Source: JAKACA01 sp050744865 | GTDB lineage: Bacteria; Actinomycetota; Acidimicrobiia; Acidimicrobiales; Bog-793 | Length of the DNA stretch: 64,000 bases | NCBI GenBank assembly: GCA_050744865.1 | Contig: JBOGHW010000046.1 | Location: forward strand, 1 to 64,000 | Direction: 5' to 3' | Shown here: positions 25,069 through 33,511 of the stretch, in pieces | How the letters are laid out: every line of letters begins with the position of its first letter | Position numbering within the stretch: position 1 is the stretch's first letter | Translations under genes and position numbers: made by a program | Notes under the pieces: model-generated | What the model saw: the letters and a program-made list of their open reading frames with translations, nothing else | The model's database searches: none | Told to the model about the DNA's origin: nothing

Positions 25069-25544
25069 GCTCCGGCGCCTGCCCTGGCAGGTCCTGCCCC
25101 CGCCGCCTTCTTAGCCGCCGGGGCCTTCGCAGCGCCCGCCGCCTTCGCAGCGCCCGGGACCTTCGCAGCGCCCGGGGCCTTCGCAGCGCCCGGGACCTTC
25201 GCAGCGCCCGGGACCTTCGCGGCGCCCGGGACCTTCGCGGCCCCCGCAGCCTTCTTGGCCGCCGGCGCCTTGGCGCCACCACCTGCAGCGCCGGCGCCGG
25301 CGCCGACCGGTTCGTGCGAGTGCTCGTGCGCCTCGCCCCGGTGCTCGGACTCGAAGTCCTGGTGCGGGAAGTGGGAGTGCTCTTCGGAGTGGTGATGGTG
25401 CACGTGGGCGTGCACGTAGCCGAGGTGCTCGAAGGCGCCAGCTCGTTCGGAGTAGTTGTGGGTCACGTGGAAGTGGTCGTGGTCGTGCGTTGCCGCCTCG
25501 TGACGGTGGTCATGGGAGGGACGGTCTGACTCGGGCAATGTCAT
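25065..25544 (-). CDS. Histidine-rich protein with Lys/Ala/Pro repeat tail
   Basis: I do not recognise a family. The 159-residue protein has two halves. The first 80 residues hold 22 His, with runs such as VHAHVHHHHSEEHSH, and few hydrophobics. The second half is about seven hexapeptides GAAK(V/A)P, flanked by APAAKKAAG on both sides. The tail is basic and resembles histone H1-like or elongation tails. No signal peptide or membrane segment. It is the first gene of a two-gene operon with the amidotransferase. Metal binding, nucleic-acid binding, or being the lysine-bearing substrate of the nearby ligases are all possible. Confidence 0.75.
   Translation of the reverse strand: MTLPESDRPSHDHRHEAATHDHDHFHVTHNYSERAGAFEHLGYVHAHVHHHHSEEHSHFPHQDFESEHRGEAHEHSHEPVGAGAGAAGGGAKAPAAKKAAGAAKVPGAAKVPGAAKVPGAAKAPGAAKVPGAAKAAGAAKAPAAKKAAGAGPARAGAGA
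25123..25250. repeat. 18-bp coding tandem repeats
   Basis: Units close to GCAGCGCCCGGGACCTTC recur about seven times inside the His-rich gene and encode the GAAKVP hexapeptides on the minus strand. Copies are nearly identical at the DNA level, including third positions. This suggests recent expansion by slippage. Confidence 0.85.
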
Positions 25545-25689
25545 CGCCTCTTCTCTCTAGGATCGCTTGACGGCGCGAAGCCTATCGACACCGGTGACCC
25601 TCCCTTGACGGGGCCACCGATCGGGGAGACTATGCAAGCTGGAGCAAGGCAGCGGCACGAAGCCGCCACACCGACAGGAGGAGCCCACG

Positions 25690-26640
25690 TTGGACAACCG
25701 GGTAGGACTGCTTGTCGGGATGGAGAACTCCTTCCCCGCTCCATTCTTCGAGGCCGTCAACACCAAGGGGGCGCCAGACGGGATCACGGCGGAGCTGGCG
25801 ATCCTGGGCAAGGTCCCTGAGATCGAGGAGCCGCCCCGCTACAAGGTCATCGTGGACCGGATCTCCCACGAGGTGCCGTACTACCGGGCGTTTCTCAAGA
25901 GCGCGGTCATGCAGGGGACGGTCGTCATAAACGACCCCTTCTGGTGGGAGGCCGACGAGAAGTTCTGCGAGTGCACGCTGGCGAGGAATCTTGGCGTAGC
26001 CGTGCCGCGAACCGTGGTTCTGCCCAACAAGGAGTACATCGCCGGCATCGACCCGGAGAAGTCGTTGCGCAACATGGAGTTCCCCCTCGACTGGGAGGCG
26101 ATCGTCGAGTACACCGGCATGCCTGCGGTCCTCAAGCCGAACACGGGAGGCGGGTGGCGCGATGTCTACATCGTGAAGAGCATGGACGAGCTGATCCGCG
26201 ACTACGACCAGACAGGCACCAAGACGATGATCCTCCAAGAGTTCATCGACTGGGAGGACTACGTCCGCTGCGTCGTCATCGGTGGCGAGGTGCTGGTCTT
26301 CCGCTACGCCCCCAACAAGTCCTTCTTCGAGCGCTACGTCACCGACGACCCGCCAACCGGCTGGCTGAGAGACAGGGCCACCGAGGACGCCCTAAAGCTG
26401 ACGACGGCTCTCGGGTATGACATGGACACCGTGGAGTTCGCCGTAAGGGGCGGCGAGCTCTATGCGATCGACTTCCTCAACCCGGCGCCCGATTTCGACA
26501 ACTTCTCTATCAAGGAGGAGGGCTTCGCCTGGGTGATCGGAGAGATGAGCGACCTCGTCCTGTCCTATGCCCGCGGTGAGCGCAAGCCTCCCTGGCACGG
26601 CGCCCACCTCTGGTACAACTCCTTCGACCTCACCGCCTGA
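25690..26640 (+). CDS. ATP-grasp ligase
   Basis: The 316-residue protein reads from TTG, which sits 8 bases after AGGAGG. It begins VGLLVGMENSFPAPFFEAVN. The central and C-terminal parts carry the ATP-grasp fold: PAVLKPNTGGGWRDVYIV (Lys and Gly-rich loop), MILQEFIDWEDYVRCVVIGG, and AIDFLNPAPDFDNFSI with the Mg-binding D-x-N pair. Members join a carboxylate to an amine through an acyl-phosphate. The distant match to RimK/glutathione synthetase does not give the substrate. It is the first gene of a three-gene operon. Confidence 0.87.
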   Translation: MDNRVGLLVGMENSFPAPFFEAVNTKGAPDGITAELAILGKVPEIEEPPRYKVIVDRISHEVPYYRAFLKSAVMQGTVVINDPFWWEADEKFCECTLARNLGVAVPRTVVLPNKEYIAGIDPEKSLRNMEFPLDWEAIVEYTGMPAVLKPNTGGGWRDVYIVKSMDELIRDYDQTGTKTMILQEFIDWEDYVRCVVIGGEVLVFRYAPNKSFFERYVTDDPPTGWLRDRATEDALKLTTALGYDMDTVEFAVRGGELYAIDFLNPAPDFDNFSIKEEGFAWVIGEMSDLVLSYARGERKPPWHGAHLWYNSFDLTA

Positions 26641-26644
26641 GGCG

Positions 26645-28006
26645 ATGCAGAGCGCCGCCGACGCCTACAACGAACTGCTTGCCGACGACGCCCTGGCCGC
26701 CGAGAGCATCGAGAGCCTCCAAGCCGGCCAGGAGAGGCGCAACCTGGTCTTCGGTGGCAATCCCCTCTCCGTCTCGCTCCGCCCGCGTCTCATGTCGGCG
26801 ACGGCCTGGGACTACGCGGTGCGGGCCGCCCACTCGATCCACGGGGCGCTCTCGACCCTCGAGGCCGCCCTGCTCGTCGACGCCGAGCTGCGCGCCGAGC
26901 TCGACCTCGAGCCCGACGAAGAGACCCTGGCAATGGTGGACCCGCCAGGCGGGCTGTCCTCGCCGTCGTCGAGGCTGGACAGCTTCGCGGCCGACGAGGT
27001 GCGATACGTGGAGTTCAACGCAGAGTCGCCCGCCGGCATGGCCTATGGGGACGTCCTGTCCGAGGTGATGAGAGCGCTCCCTGTGATGCGCAAGTTCGCC
27101 GAGCGCTACAAGCTTCGGGCGCTGCCGACCCGGGGGGCACAAAGGGACTGCATGCTCGCCGCCTTCGAGCACTGGGGAGGCGGCGGCACCGCCGGCCCTT
27201 CCATCGCGATCGTCGACTGGTCCGGAGTGCCGACCATGGCCGAATTCGAGATGTTTCGCGACTACTTCGAGGCAGGCGGCGTTCCCTGCGTCATCTGCGA
27301 GCCGGCGGCTCTCAGCTACGACGGGCAGAAGCTGCGCGGTCCGGATGGCCAGGTGGTCAACATCGTCTACCGCAGGGTCCTCACGAGCGAGCTGCTCGCC
27401 CGGGAAGGCCTCGATTCCCCCATGTGCCGTGCGTACTTGGAAGGCGCTGTGGTGGTGGTGAATTCGTTTCGTGCCAAGTTGTTGCACAAGAAGATGAGCC
27501 TTGCGCTGCTTTCGGACGACCAGTACTCGTCATTGTTCTCCACCCGCCAGCTCGAGGCGATCGACCGTCACATCCCATGGACGAGGCGGGTGCGTGACGG
27601 GCGATCCTCCAAGGACGGCCAGGAGATCCGCGACCTCGGGGAGTACATCTTGGCCAACAGGCAGACGCTGGTGCTGAAACCGAACGACGAGTACGGCGGC
27701 AAAGGCGTCGTGCTCGGTTGGACCGTCGACGAAGCGGAGTGGTCCTCTGTCCTGTCCTCGGCGATGCACGACAGCTACGTCGTGCAGGAGTCGGTGCCCG
27801 TGCCCCGCGAGGCTTGGCCGCTCGCCATCGGCGGCCGCGCCGAGGTCGTGGACATGGCCGTCGACATGGATCCTTACTTGTTCGGTGGCCAGGTGGGCGG
27901 TGCCCTCGTACGTCTCTCGTCGTCGGCCCTGCTGAACGTCACCGCCGGCGCCGGCAGCGTCGTGCCGACTTACGTCATCGAAGATGACAACACGGAGGTG
28001 GTCTGA
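26645..28006 (+). CDS. Circularly permuted ATP-grasp protein
   Basis: The 453-residue protein has DEVRYVEFNAESPAGMAYGD near 120-140. In permuted ATP-grasp enzymes this metal-binding element comes early, while the nucleotide-binding part comes late (TLVLKPNDEYGGKGVVLGW, SYVVQESVPVPREAWPLA). Related proteins include glutathionylspermidine-synthase-like and DUF404/407 families. ATG 26645 is 4 bp after the previous stop, and its own TGA overlaps the next ATG (TGATG). Coupled expression with both neighbours is therefore likely. Confidence 0.85.
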   Translation: MQSAADAYNELLADDALAAESIESLQAGQERRNLVFGGNPLSVSLRPRLMSATAWDYAVRAAHSIHGALSTLEAALLVDAELRAELDLEPDEETLAMVDPPGGLSSPSSRLDSFAADEVRYVEFNAESPAGMAYGDVLSEVMRALPVMRKFAERYKLRALPTRGAQRDCMLAAFEHWGGGGTAGPSIAIVDWSGVPTMAEFEMFRDYFEAGGVPCVICEPAALSYDGQKLRGPDGQVVNIVYRRVLTSELLAREGLDSPMCRAYLEGAVVVVNSFRAKLLHKKMSLALLSDDQYSSLFSTRQLEAIDRHIPWTRRVRDGRSSKDGQEIRDLGEYILANRQTLVLKPNDEYGGKGVVLGWTVDEAEWSSVLSSAMHDSYVVQESVPVPREAWPLAIGGRAEVVDMAVDMDPYLFGGQVGGALVRLSSSALLNVTAGAGSVVPTYVIEDDNTEVV

Positions 28007-29124
28007 TGCCAACGCTCGATCTCGGCCGGGATCTCACGATCGGTATCGAGGAGGAGTTCCAGATCATCAACGGCGACGGTGAGCTGACAACTCATATCGA
28101 CACGCTGCTGGCGCAAGCCACGCCGGTCTTCGGCGAGGACGTCAAGGCCGAGATGATGCAGTCGGTGGTCGAGATCGGCACCCAGATCTGCAGCAACGTG
28201 ACCGAGGCTCGCAGTGAGCTGAAGCGCTTGCGAGGGGGCCTCGCCGGCATGCTGGCTCCGCACGGCCTGCGCCTGGCCTCATCCGGGACGCACCCGTTCT
28301 CTCACTGGCAGGACCAGCAAGTGACCGAGTCGGAGCGCTACAAGCTCCTCGAAGACGAGATGCAGGACATCGTGCGCGAGCTCCTGATCTTCGGGATGCA
28401 CATCCACGTCGGCATCCCTGACCGTGAGATGCGCATCGACATCATGAACGAGGCCAAGTACTTCCTGCCGCACTTGCTGGCGCTGTCGACGTCGTCGCCG
28501 TTCTGGCTGGGTCGCCATACCGGGCTGAAGTCCTACAGGAGCGTCGTCTGGTCGCGCTTCCCCCGCAGCGGGATCCCGCCTGAGCTCAGTTCGTACGACG
28601 AGCTCGAGAACTTGCTCGAGCTGCTGGTGAGGACCAACTGCATCGACGACGGCAAGAAGGTGTGGTGGGATCTGCGCCCTCACTACGTCTATCCCACGCT
28701 CGAGTTCCGGGTCTGCGACGCCGCTACCCGCATCGACGAGGCCCTGTGCCTGGCAGCTCTCACGCAGTCGATCTGCGCCAAGCTGCTGAAGCTGCGCCGG
28801 GACAACCTTGGCTTCCGTCGCTACTCGCCGCATCTCATCGCCGAGAACAAGTGGCGTGCAATGCGCCACGGCGTCCACGGCAAGCTGGTCGACTTCGGCC
28901 GCCAGGCCGAGGTGCCGATGCCGGACCTGGTCGGGGAGCTGATCGAGTTCGTCGACGACGTGGTCGACGAGCTGGGCTGCCGCAACGAGGTCGCCTATGC
29001 CGCCACGATCTGCAGCCAGGGCACGAGCGCCGATCGGCAGCTCAAGGTCTGGGAGGAGACTCAGTCGGCCCAGGCGGTCGTCGCCGCCGTCGCGGCAGAG
29101 ACGATGGAGGGCCTGTTCGACTAG
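28006..29124 (+). CDS. YbdK-family carboxylate-amine ligase (GCS2)
   Basis: The 372-residue protein of the glutamate-cysteine ligase 2 group would make a gamma-glutamyl or similar amide at the cost of ATP. Visible are TIGIEEEFQII at 11-21, MMQSVVEIGTQICSNVTEAR, HIHVGIPDREMRIDIMNEAK, and FRVCDAATRIDEALCLAALT. It is full length for YbdK. It is the last gene of the ligase operon and converges, with a 3-bp overlap of stop codons, on the esterase at 29121. Confidence 0.92.
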   Translation: MPTLDLGRDLTIGIEEEFQIINGDGELTTHIDTLLAQATPVFGEDVKAEMMQSVVEIGTQICSNVTEARSELKRLRGGLAGMLAPHGLRLASSGTHPFSHWQDQQVTESERYKLLEDEMQDIVRELLIFGMHIHVGIPDREMRIDIMNEAKYFLPHLLALSTSSPFWLGRHTGLKSYRSVVWSRFPRSGIPPELSSYDELENLLELLVRTNCIDDGKKVWWDLRPHYVYPTLEFRVCDAATRIDEALCLAALTQSICAKLLKLRRDNLGFRRYSPHLIAENKWRAMRHGVHGKLVDFGRQAEVPMPDLVGELIEFVDDVVDELGCRNEVAYAATICSQGTSADRQLKVWEETQSAQAVVAAVAAETMEGLFD

Positions 29125-29873
29125 CCCTGCGAGACGTGGCGCGGGAGATGCACGGCCAGCTGCCGCTGCCACCACGGCCAGTCGTGCGCGGAGTCCCAGC
29201 CCCAGATATCCAGCTCGTGAGGGATGCCCTTGTCAGCAAGCAATGCGCCGAGGTGCAGCGTGCTCCCGAGGGCGCCGCTGGCGCTGTCGTCCTCCCACGG
29301 GCCCTGGCCGGCCACGAGCGTGAGGTGGGCCCGCTGGCGTAGCCAGTCGAGGTGGTCACCGTGCAGGTGCGTGACGTAGTCGACGGGATTGTTGAAGTAG
29401 AACGAGTCACCCCGCTCGCCCCAGCCCATCTTGGACATGTCGTAGGCACCAGACATGCAGATCGCCCGCGGGAACAGGTCAGCCCGCCGGAGCGTGAAGT
29501 TGGCGGCGTGGAAAGCGCCGAAGCTGCACCCCGTCACGAGTATGTCCTGGGCCCCCGCACAGTCCTGGTAGATGAACGGGACGACGTCGTTGACGACGAA
29601 GTCTTCGAAACGTTGGTGCTCCCGTGCCCTCCCCTCCAGTGGCAGGTCCGACCGTCGCCAGCTCTCGGTCTCGAAGCTGTCGATGCAGTAGATCTTGACT
29701 TTGCCGCCCTCGACGAGATCGGCGACGGCACCGAGAAGGCCATTGTTCTCGAAGTCCTCGGCCCGGCCGCTGTCCGAAGCCAGCGCCAGCACGGGTCGCC
29801 CGAAGTGGCCATAGGCGATGAGTTTCTGTGGTCCGAGCGGCACTGTCTCGAGCACATACTGGTCTTTCCTCAT
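29121..29873 (-). CDS. Alpha/beta-hydrolase esterase (esterase D-like)
   Basis: This 250-residue esterase has the nucleophile motif GCSFGAFHAAN, an AGAQDILVTG strand before it, AICMSGAYDM after it, and the C-terminal His in WGWDSAHDWPWW. It resembles putative esterases of the EsD/antigen 85 fold. No signal peptide, so it is cytoplasmic. ATG 29873 overlaps the TAA of the upstream esterase gene (TAATG). It could hydrolyse an ester intermediate in the neighbouring ligase pathway; that role is inferred from position only. Confidence 0.85.
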   Translation of the reverse strand: MRKDQYVLETVPLGPQKLIAYGHFGRPVLALASDSGRAEDFENNGLLGAVADLVEGGKVKIYCIDSFETESWRRSDLPLEGRAREHQRFEDFVVNDVVPFIYQDCAGAQDILVTGCSFGAFHAANFTLRRADLFPRAICMSGAYDMSKMGWGERGDSFYFNNPVDYVTHLHGDHLDWLRQRAHLTLVAGQGPWEDDSASGALGSTLHLGALLADKGIPHELDIWGWDSAHDWPWWQRQLAVHLPRHVSQG

Positions 29874-30973
29874 TACCACACCTCTTGCAGTAGTCGGACG
29901 AGGTGCGGTGTCCAGGCGTCCCGCCACCCGATCCAGTTGTGAGCGTCCCGGTTCACGTACAGCTCTGCGGGATAGCCCTGCTCGCAAAGCACCGCAACAG
30001 TGTCGCGGTTGTTGGACAGGTTCTGCTCGACGCTGCCGCAAGTCATGACTATCGGGATGGGGGACCGCCAGGCGCCGGCGATCAGCATCTCGTCCACGAA
30101 CTGCTGCACGCGTTCGAGCGGAGCCGGGCCGAGCTTGCCGCTGTGCAGGAAGCTGCTCGACTGCAAGAACAGGGCGCCGAAGGTCTCCGGCTCCTCCCGG
30201 TGGGCGTGCATCATCGCCAGGCCACCGAGGCTGGCGCCGAGCCCGACCCGGAGCCGGCGCTCCGAAGGTAGTGCCACGACTCGGGACAGCTGAGGGAGTA
30301 TGTCGACAGCGAGAGCCCGCGCAAAGTCCGGGCTCGCGGTGTAGTCCTGGTCCCTCCGCACTGGGTGCATGAGCAGGGCCCGCATCGCCGGCAGGGTGCC
30401 CGCCGACACGAGGACGCCGAGCATGCGCGTCATCTGGGAGTAACGGGCGAACTCGACGCCGTCGAGTGCGACCAGTAGCGGCAACGAAGCCTGAGGGTCG
30501 GACCCGGAGGGCGACCAGAGCAGCGTCGGCTGTTCTGCACCGAGGATCTCCGAGGCGAGGTCGAGCTCGCGAACCTCGCCGTCGGGCGCCTCGGAGCTCA
30601 GCCACTCCGGCGGTGAGTACTCCGGGAACTCGACGACGGATCGGTCCCCGAAGGCGCCCGGCGCCTGCAGGTCGTTGGCCGGGTCGAGGACCGTCGAGTG
30701 GCCTCCCCCGGCATGCACGAGCTCGAACCTGTACTCCATGCGGTCGACGGGGGGCCGCGAAAAGCTCGTCTCCCAGAGGCCGCCGGCCACGGGTTTGAGG
30801 CTCGGCCCGGTCCGCGGCCAGGCGACCTCCTGGAGGACCTGGGCGGACTCGAGGGAGCCCGAGTCATCTCGGTACCGGAACACCACGCCACCCGACGACA
30901 CCTCCGGTCCCGGAGCGACCGGTAGCGGGCCGGCGGTGAGCGTCGTGCTGTCGGGAACGGTCTGGCGCGTCAC
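29873..30973 (-). CDS. Enterochelin-esterase-like hydrolase with N-terminal Ig-like domain
   Basis: The 366-residue protein starts with a beta-sandwich (GVVFRYRDDSGSLESAQVLQ, LWETSFSRPPVDRMEYRFEL), as in Fes-type esterases. An alpha/beta hydrolase follows, with LLVALDGVEFARY, the nucleophile in VGLGASLGGLAMMHA, FLQSSSFLHSGKLG, and His in VNRDAHNWIGWRDAW. Such enzymes cut ester bonds in siderophores or peptides. Its GTG overlaps the stop of the YVTN gene (GTGA), so it is the middle gene of a three-gene operon. Confidence 0.85.
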   Translation of the reverse strand: MTRQTVPDSTTLTAGPLPVAPGPEVSSGGVVFRYRDDSGSLESAQVLQEVAWPRTGPSLKPVAGGLWETSFSRPPVDRMEYRFELVHAGGGHSTVLDPANDLQAPGAFGDRSVVEFPEYSPPEWLSSEAPDGEVRELDLASEILGAEQPTLLWSPSGSDPQASLPLLVALDGVEFARYSQMTRMLGVLVSAGTLPAMRALLMHPVRRDQDYTASPDFARALAVDILPQLSRVVALPSERRLRVGLGASLGGLAMMHAHREEPETFGALFLQSSSFLHSGKLGPAPLERVQQFVDEMLIAGAWRSPIPIVMTCGSVEQNLSNNRDTVAVLCEQGYPAELYVNRDAHNWIGWRDAWTPHLVRLLQEVW

Positions 30974-32913
30974 GGCCCGGAAGCCGTGAGTGCTATCTGG
31001 CTCGTCCCAGTGCCGGTGGGGATGGTGAGCGTCGTGTGCTTGACGGTGCTGACTTCGACGACGTCACCGGAGGTCTTGTCGGCCACGAAGGCCGCTGCGC
31101 CCTTGGCGGCGAGCACCACGTCGGAGGCGGACGCTCCCACAGTTGCGATCGGGATTGTCTCGTAGGTCGAAAGCGAGACGACTACGAGCTTGCCTGTCGA
31201 CGTACCCACCCAGGCGTCCGTGCCGGAGGGTCCCACGGTGACCGATGCCGGGTAGTTGACGACTGCAGTGCCGACCTTGGTCAATGCCGGCACGGCGAGG
31301 AACTCGACCCGGCTGGCTGCATGGCATGCGACGAGCAGTCTCTTGCCGTTGTCCGCCAGTGCCAGGGACTGGGGGTGGCCGTAAACCGTCGTAGTGGCCA
31401 CGACTCGCTTGGTTGCCAGGTCCACCTCCTGCACCGTGTCGGAGCCGGCGTTGGCGACGTAGGCAACCCGGCTGTTGGGTGAGATCACGACGGCATCGGG
31501 TGAGGAGCCCACCTGGAGGTGGCTCACGCTGTCGTTGCTCAAGTTGACGAGCGCCAGCATTCCGGACCGGCTGTCGGCAACGGCAGCGACCGCCCCGTTG
31601 GGTGAGATGGCTATCGCAGTGGGGTCCTCGCCTACCCGGACCGTGGCACCGATGGCTCCGGTCGAGGTGCTGACCCAGACGATGGAGTCGTCCAGCCCGA
31701 GCGCCACCCACAGCCGTGCGCCGGCGGGGGTCGCTGCGATGGCCGTGGGGTTGAACAGGAGCTTGACGGGTGCCAGCGGGACGATGGCGTCGAGCTGCAC
31801 CCGGTTGACGTAGCCGCCGAGGTAGTCCGCCGACAGCAACCACTGGCCGTCCGAGGTGATGGCAAGGGCGTCCGGGCCGCGACCGGTGCCCATCGCCGTC
31901 CCTCGCACGAGCGAAGGCAAGGAGATCGGCACGACCTGGTCGGCCGAGTAGCTGGAGACGTAGGCCGTCGCCCCGTTGTGTGGGATGGCTATTGCCGTCG
32001 GGTTCGAGCCGACGGCCACCGTGGCGGTCGGCTGCTCGGTCGCCCTGTCGAGCACGGTGACGTCGCCCGAGCCCCAGTTGGCGACGAGGATCTGCTTGTC
32101 GTCGGGCGTCACGGCCACTGCGTCTGGCTCCCTGCCGACTGTGACAGTCGGGTAGCGCTTGCCGGTCTTGGTGCTGAACGTCGTCAGCTCGTTCGAGCCG
32201 TAGCTCGTCACGAAGACGTCGGCACCGTCGGGGTCGACGGCAACGGCGTTCGGCCCCGAGCCGGTCCCGACCCGCCACATGATCTTCTCGGTAGTCAGGT
32301 TGATCGCCAGGGCCAAGTCGTCCTTCTGGTCGGCCACAAAGGCGACGCCCCCGTCCGGGGCGATCGCCATGGCGGTCGGCCCATCGCCCGCGTCGAAGGC
32401 TGCGCCGGCAACTCCTGTGGCCACGTCGATCGGCGTGATGGTGTTGCTGCCGTAGTTGGCGACGTAGACCGTCGTGCCGTCAGGCGATACCGCCACTGCG
32501 TCGGGCTGCTTGCCGACGGCGATGGGCGCGCCGGCCCGAAGGCTCCGCACGTTGACCGGCGTGACAGTGCCGCCGCTGTAGTCGGCGACATAGACGGTGT
32601 CGGTTCCGGGCACACCGGCGACAGCATCCGCGCTCGCAGAGGCCAGCCCGCTCCGTTCGACGGCGCCACTGAGGGCGATGTCGCTGATCTCGTCACCCGC
32701 GCTGTCGGCAGCCCACAGGTGACCGGAGACGGCCAGTGGCTGGAAGACGTTGTGCGGGACGCCGGCCGGAACTGCATGCGAGGGCGCCCCGGCGGACGCG
32801 GGCGCAGCCGCGGCCGCAGAGGCCGCCGAGGCGATCCCGACGGCGCTGAGCAGCGCCATGGCAGCGACGGTGGCAGTCGCCGGCCTGCGGATCCACGAGG
32901 GTATGGGTGTCAT
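30970..32913 (-). CDS. Secreted YVTN beta-propeller protein
   Basis: The 647-residue protein has a signal peptide (basic IRRPATATVAAMALLSAVG, then an Ala-rich cleavage region). About twelve to thirteen blades follow, with repeats such as PDAVAVSPDGTTVYVANYGS, PTAMAIAPDGGVAFVADQ and PDAVVISPNSRVAYVANAGS. These are YVTN/SMP-30-like surface repeats. Thirteen or so blades would form two propellers. It is first in the operon with the two esterases, and likely acts outside the membrane or on the cell surface as a binding platform. Confidence 0.9.
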   Translation of the reverse strand: MTPIPSWIRRPATATVAAMALLSAVGIASAASAAAAAPASAGAPSHAVPAGVPHNVFQPLAVSGHLWAADSAGDEISDIALSGAVERSGLASASADAVAGVPGTDTVYVADYSGGTVTPVNVRSLRAGAPIAVGKQPDAVAVSPDGTTVYVANYGSNTITPIDVATGVAGAAFDAGDGPTAMAIAPDGGVAFVADQKDDLALAINLTTEKIMWRVGTGSGPNAVAVDPDGADVFVTSYGSNELTTFSTKTGKRYPTVTVGREPDAVAVTPDDKQILVANWGSGDVTVLDRATEQPTATVAVGSNPTAIAIPHNGATAYVSSYSADQVVPISLPSLVRGTAMGTGRGPDALAITSDGQWLLSADYLGGYVNRVQLDAIVPLAPVKLLFNPTAIAATPAGARLWVALGLDDSIVWVSTSTGAIGATVRVGEDPTAIAISPNGAVAAVADSRSGMLALVNLSNDSVSHLQVGSSPDAVVISPNSRVAYVANAGSDTVQEVDLATKRVVATTTVYGHPQSLALADNGKRLLVACHAASRVEFLAVPALTKVGTAVVNYPASVTVGPSGTDAWVGTSTGKLVVVSLSTYETIPIATVGASASDVVLAAKGAAAFVADKTSGDVVEVSTVKHTTLTIPTGTGTSQIALTASGP

Positions 32914-32962
32914 CTCTGGTAGTCCCGTATCGGTGTCTGATCTGAGGCAGCTGGGTGTTCGA

Positions 32963-33457
32963 CTAGCAGGTGGGGTTACGCGGCGGGCAATTGTTCTTGG
33001 GCTTGGGCTTGGCCGTGGTCGTGGTGGACTTGGGTGGCGGCTTGGACTTGGGCTTGGTAGTCGTCGTAGTGGCCCCGGTCGTCGTGGTAACCGGCTGGGT
33101 CGTGGTCGTCGTGCCCTTCCCCTTCCCGCCGCCCTTCTTGTGCGTCTTCATCGTCGTGGTGGTGGTCGAGGGCGCCATCGTCGTCGTGGTCGTGGTCGGG
33201 ATCGTCGTGATCGAGACCTTCGTACTCGTGGAGCTGGCGGAGGAGGGGTCGGTGTGGCCGCTCCCGCCTGCCGCCAGGACCACGAGCAGGACTATCGCGA
33301 CGGCGACCAACGCCAGTACCGGAATGACGACCGCCTTGCGCAGCAACCCGTTGCGCTCCCCGGGGCTGCTGCCGTGGAGACGGGCCAGCTCGGACTCGAG
33401 AGGTGCGCTTACCTGCTCAGGCTCTGCTCGCGACTCCTCCTCGTCTTTCCCAGGCAC
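32963..33457 (-). CDS. Single-span membrane protein with Thr-rich extracellular stalk
   Basis: No family is recognised. The 164-residue protein has an acidic cytoplasmic front (~40 residues) and one transmembrane helix (AVVIPVLALVAVAIVLLVVL, about 42-62). The outside segment is made of poly-Thr blocks, Lys/Pro spacers and a closing CPPRNPTC. The stalk looks mucin-like and is a good candidate for O-mannosylation. GTG start with AGGAG seven bases upstream. It is 49 bp upstream of the YVTN gene and in the same direction. Confidence 0.75.
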   Translation of the reverse strand: MPGKDEEESRAEPEQVSAPLESELARLHGSSPGERNGLLRKAVVIPVLALVAVAIVLLVVLAAGGSGHTDPSSASSTSTKVSITTIPTTTTTTMAPSTTTTTMKTHKKGGGKGKGTTTTTQPVTTTTGATTTTTKPKSKPPPKSTTTTAKPKPKNNCPPRNPTC

Positions 33458-33511
33458 TCAATCACTCCTCGCTGCCTTCGGCCCGCGCTGACAGGGCAGG
33501 TTACATGGAGG

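Noticed and set aside
25123..25250. Regular 18-bp repeats taken as a possible CRISPR array
   Set aside because: Units are directly adjacent without unique spacers and encode GAAKVP hexapeptides in frame; no cas genes nearby.
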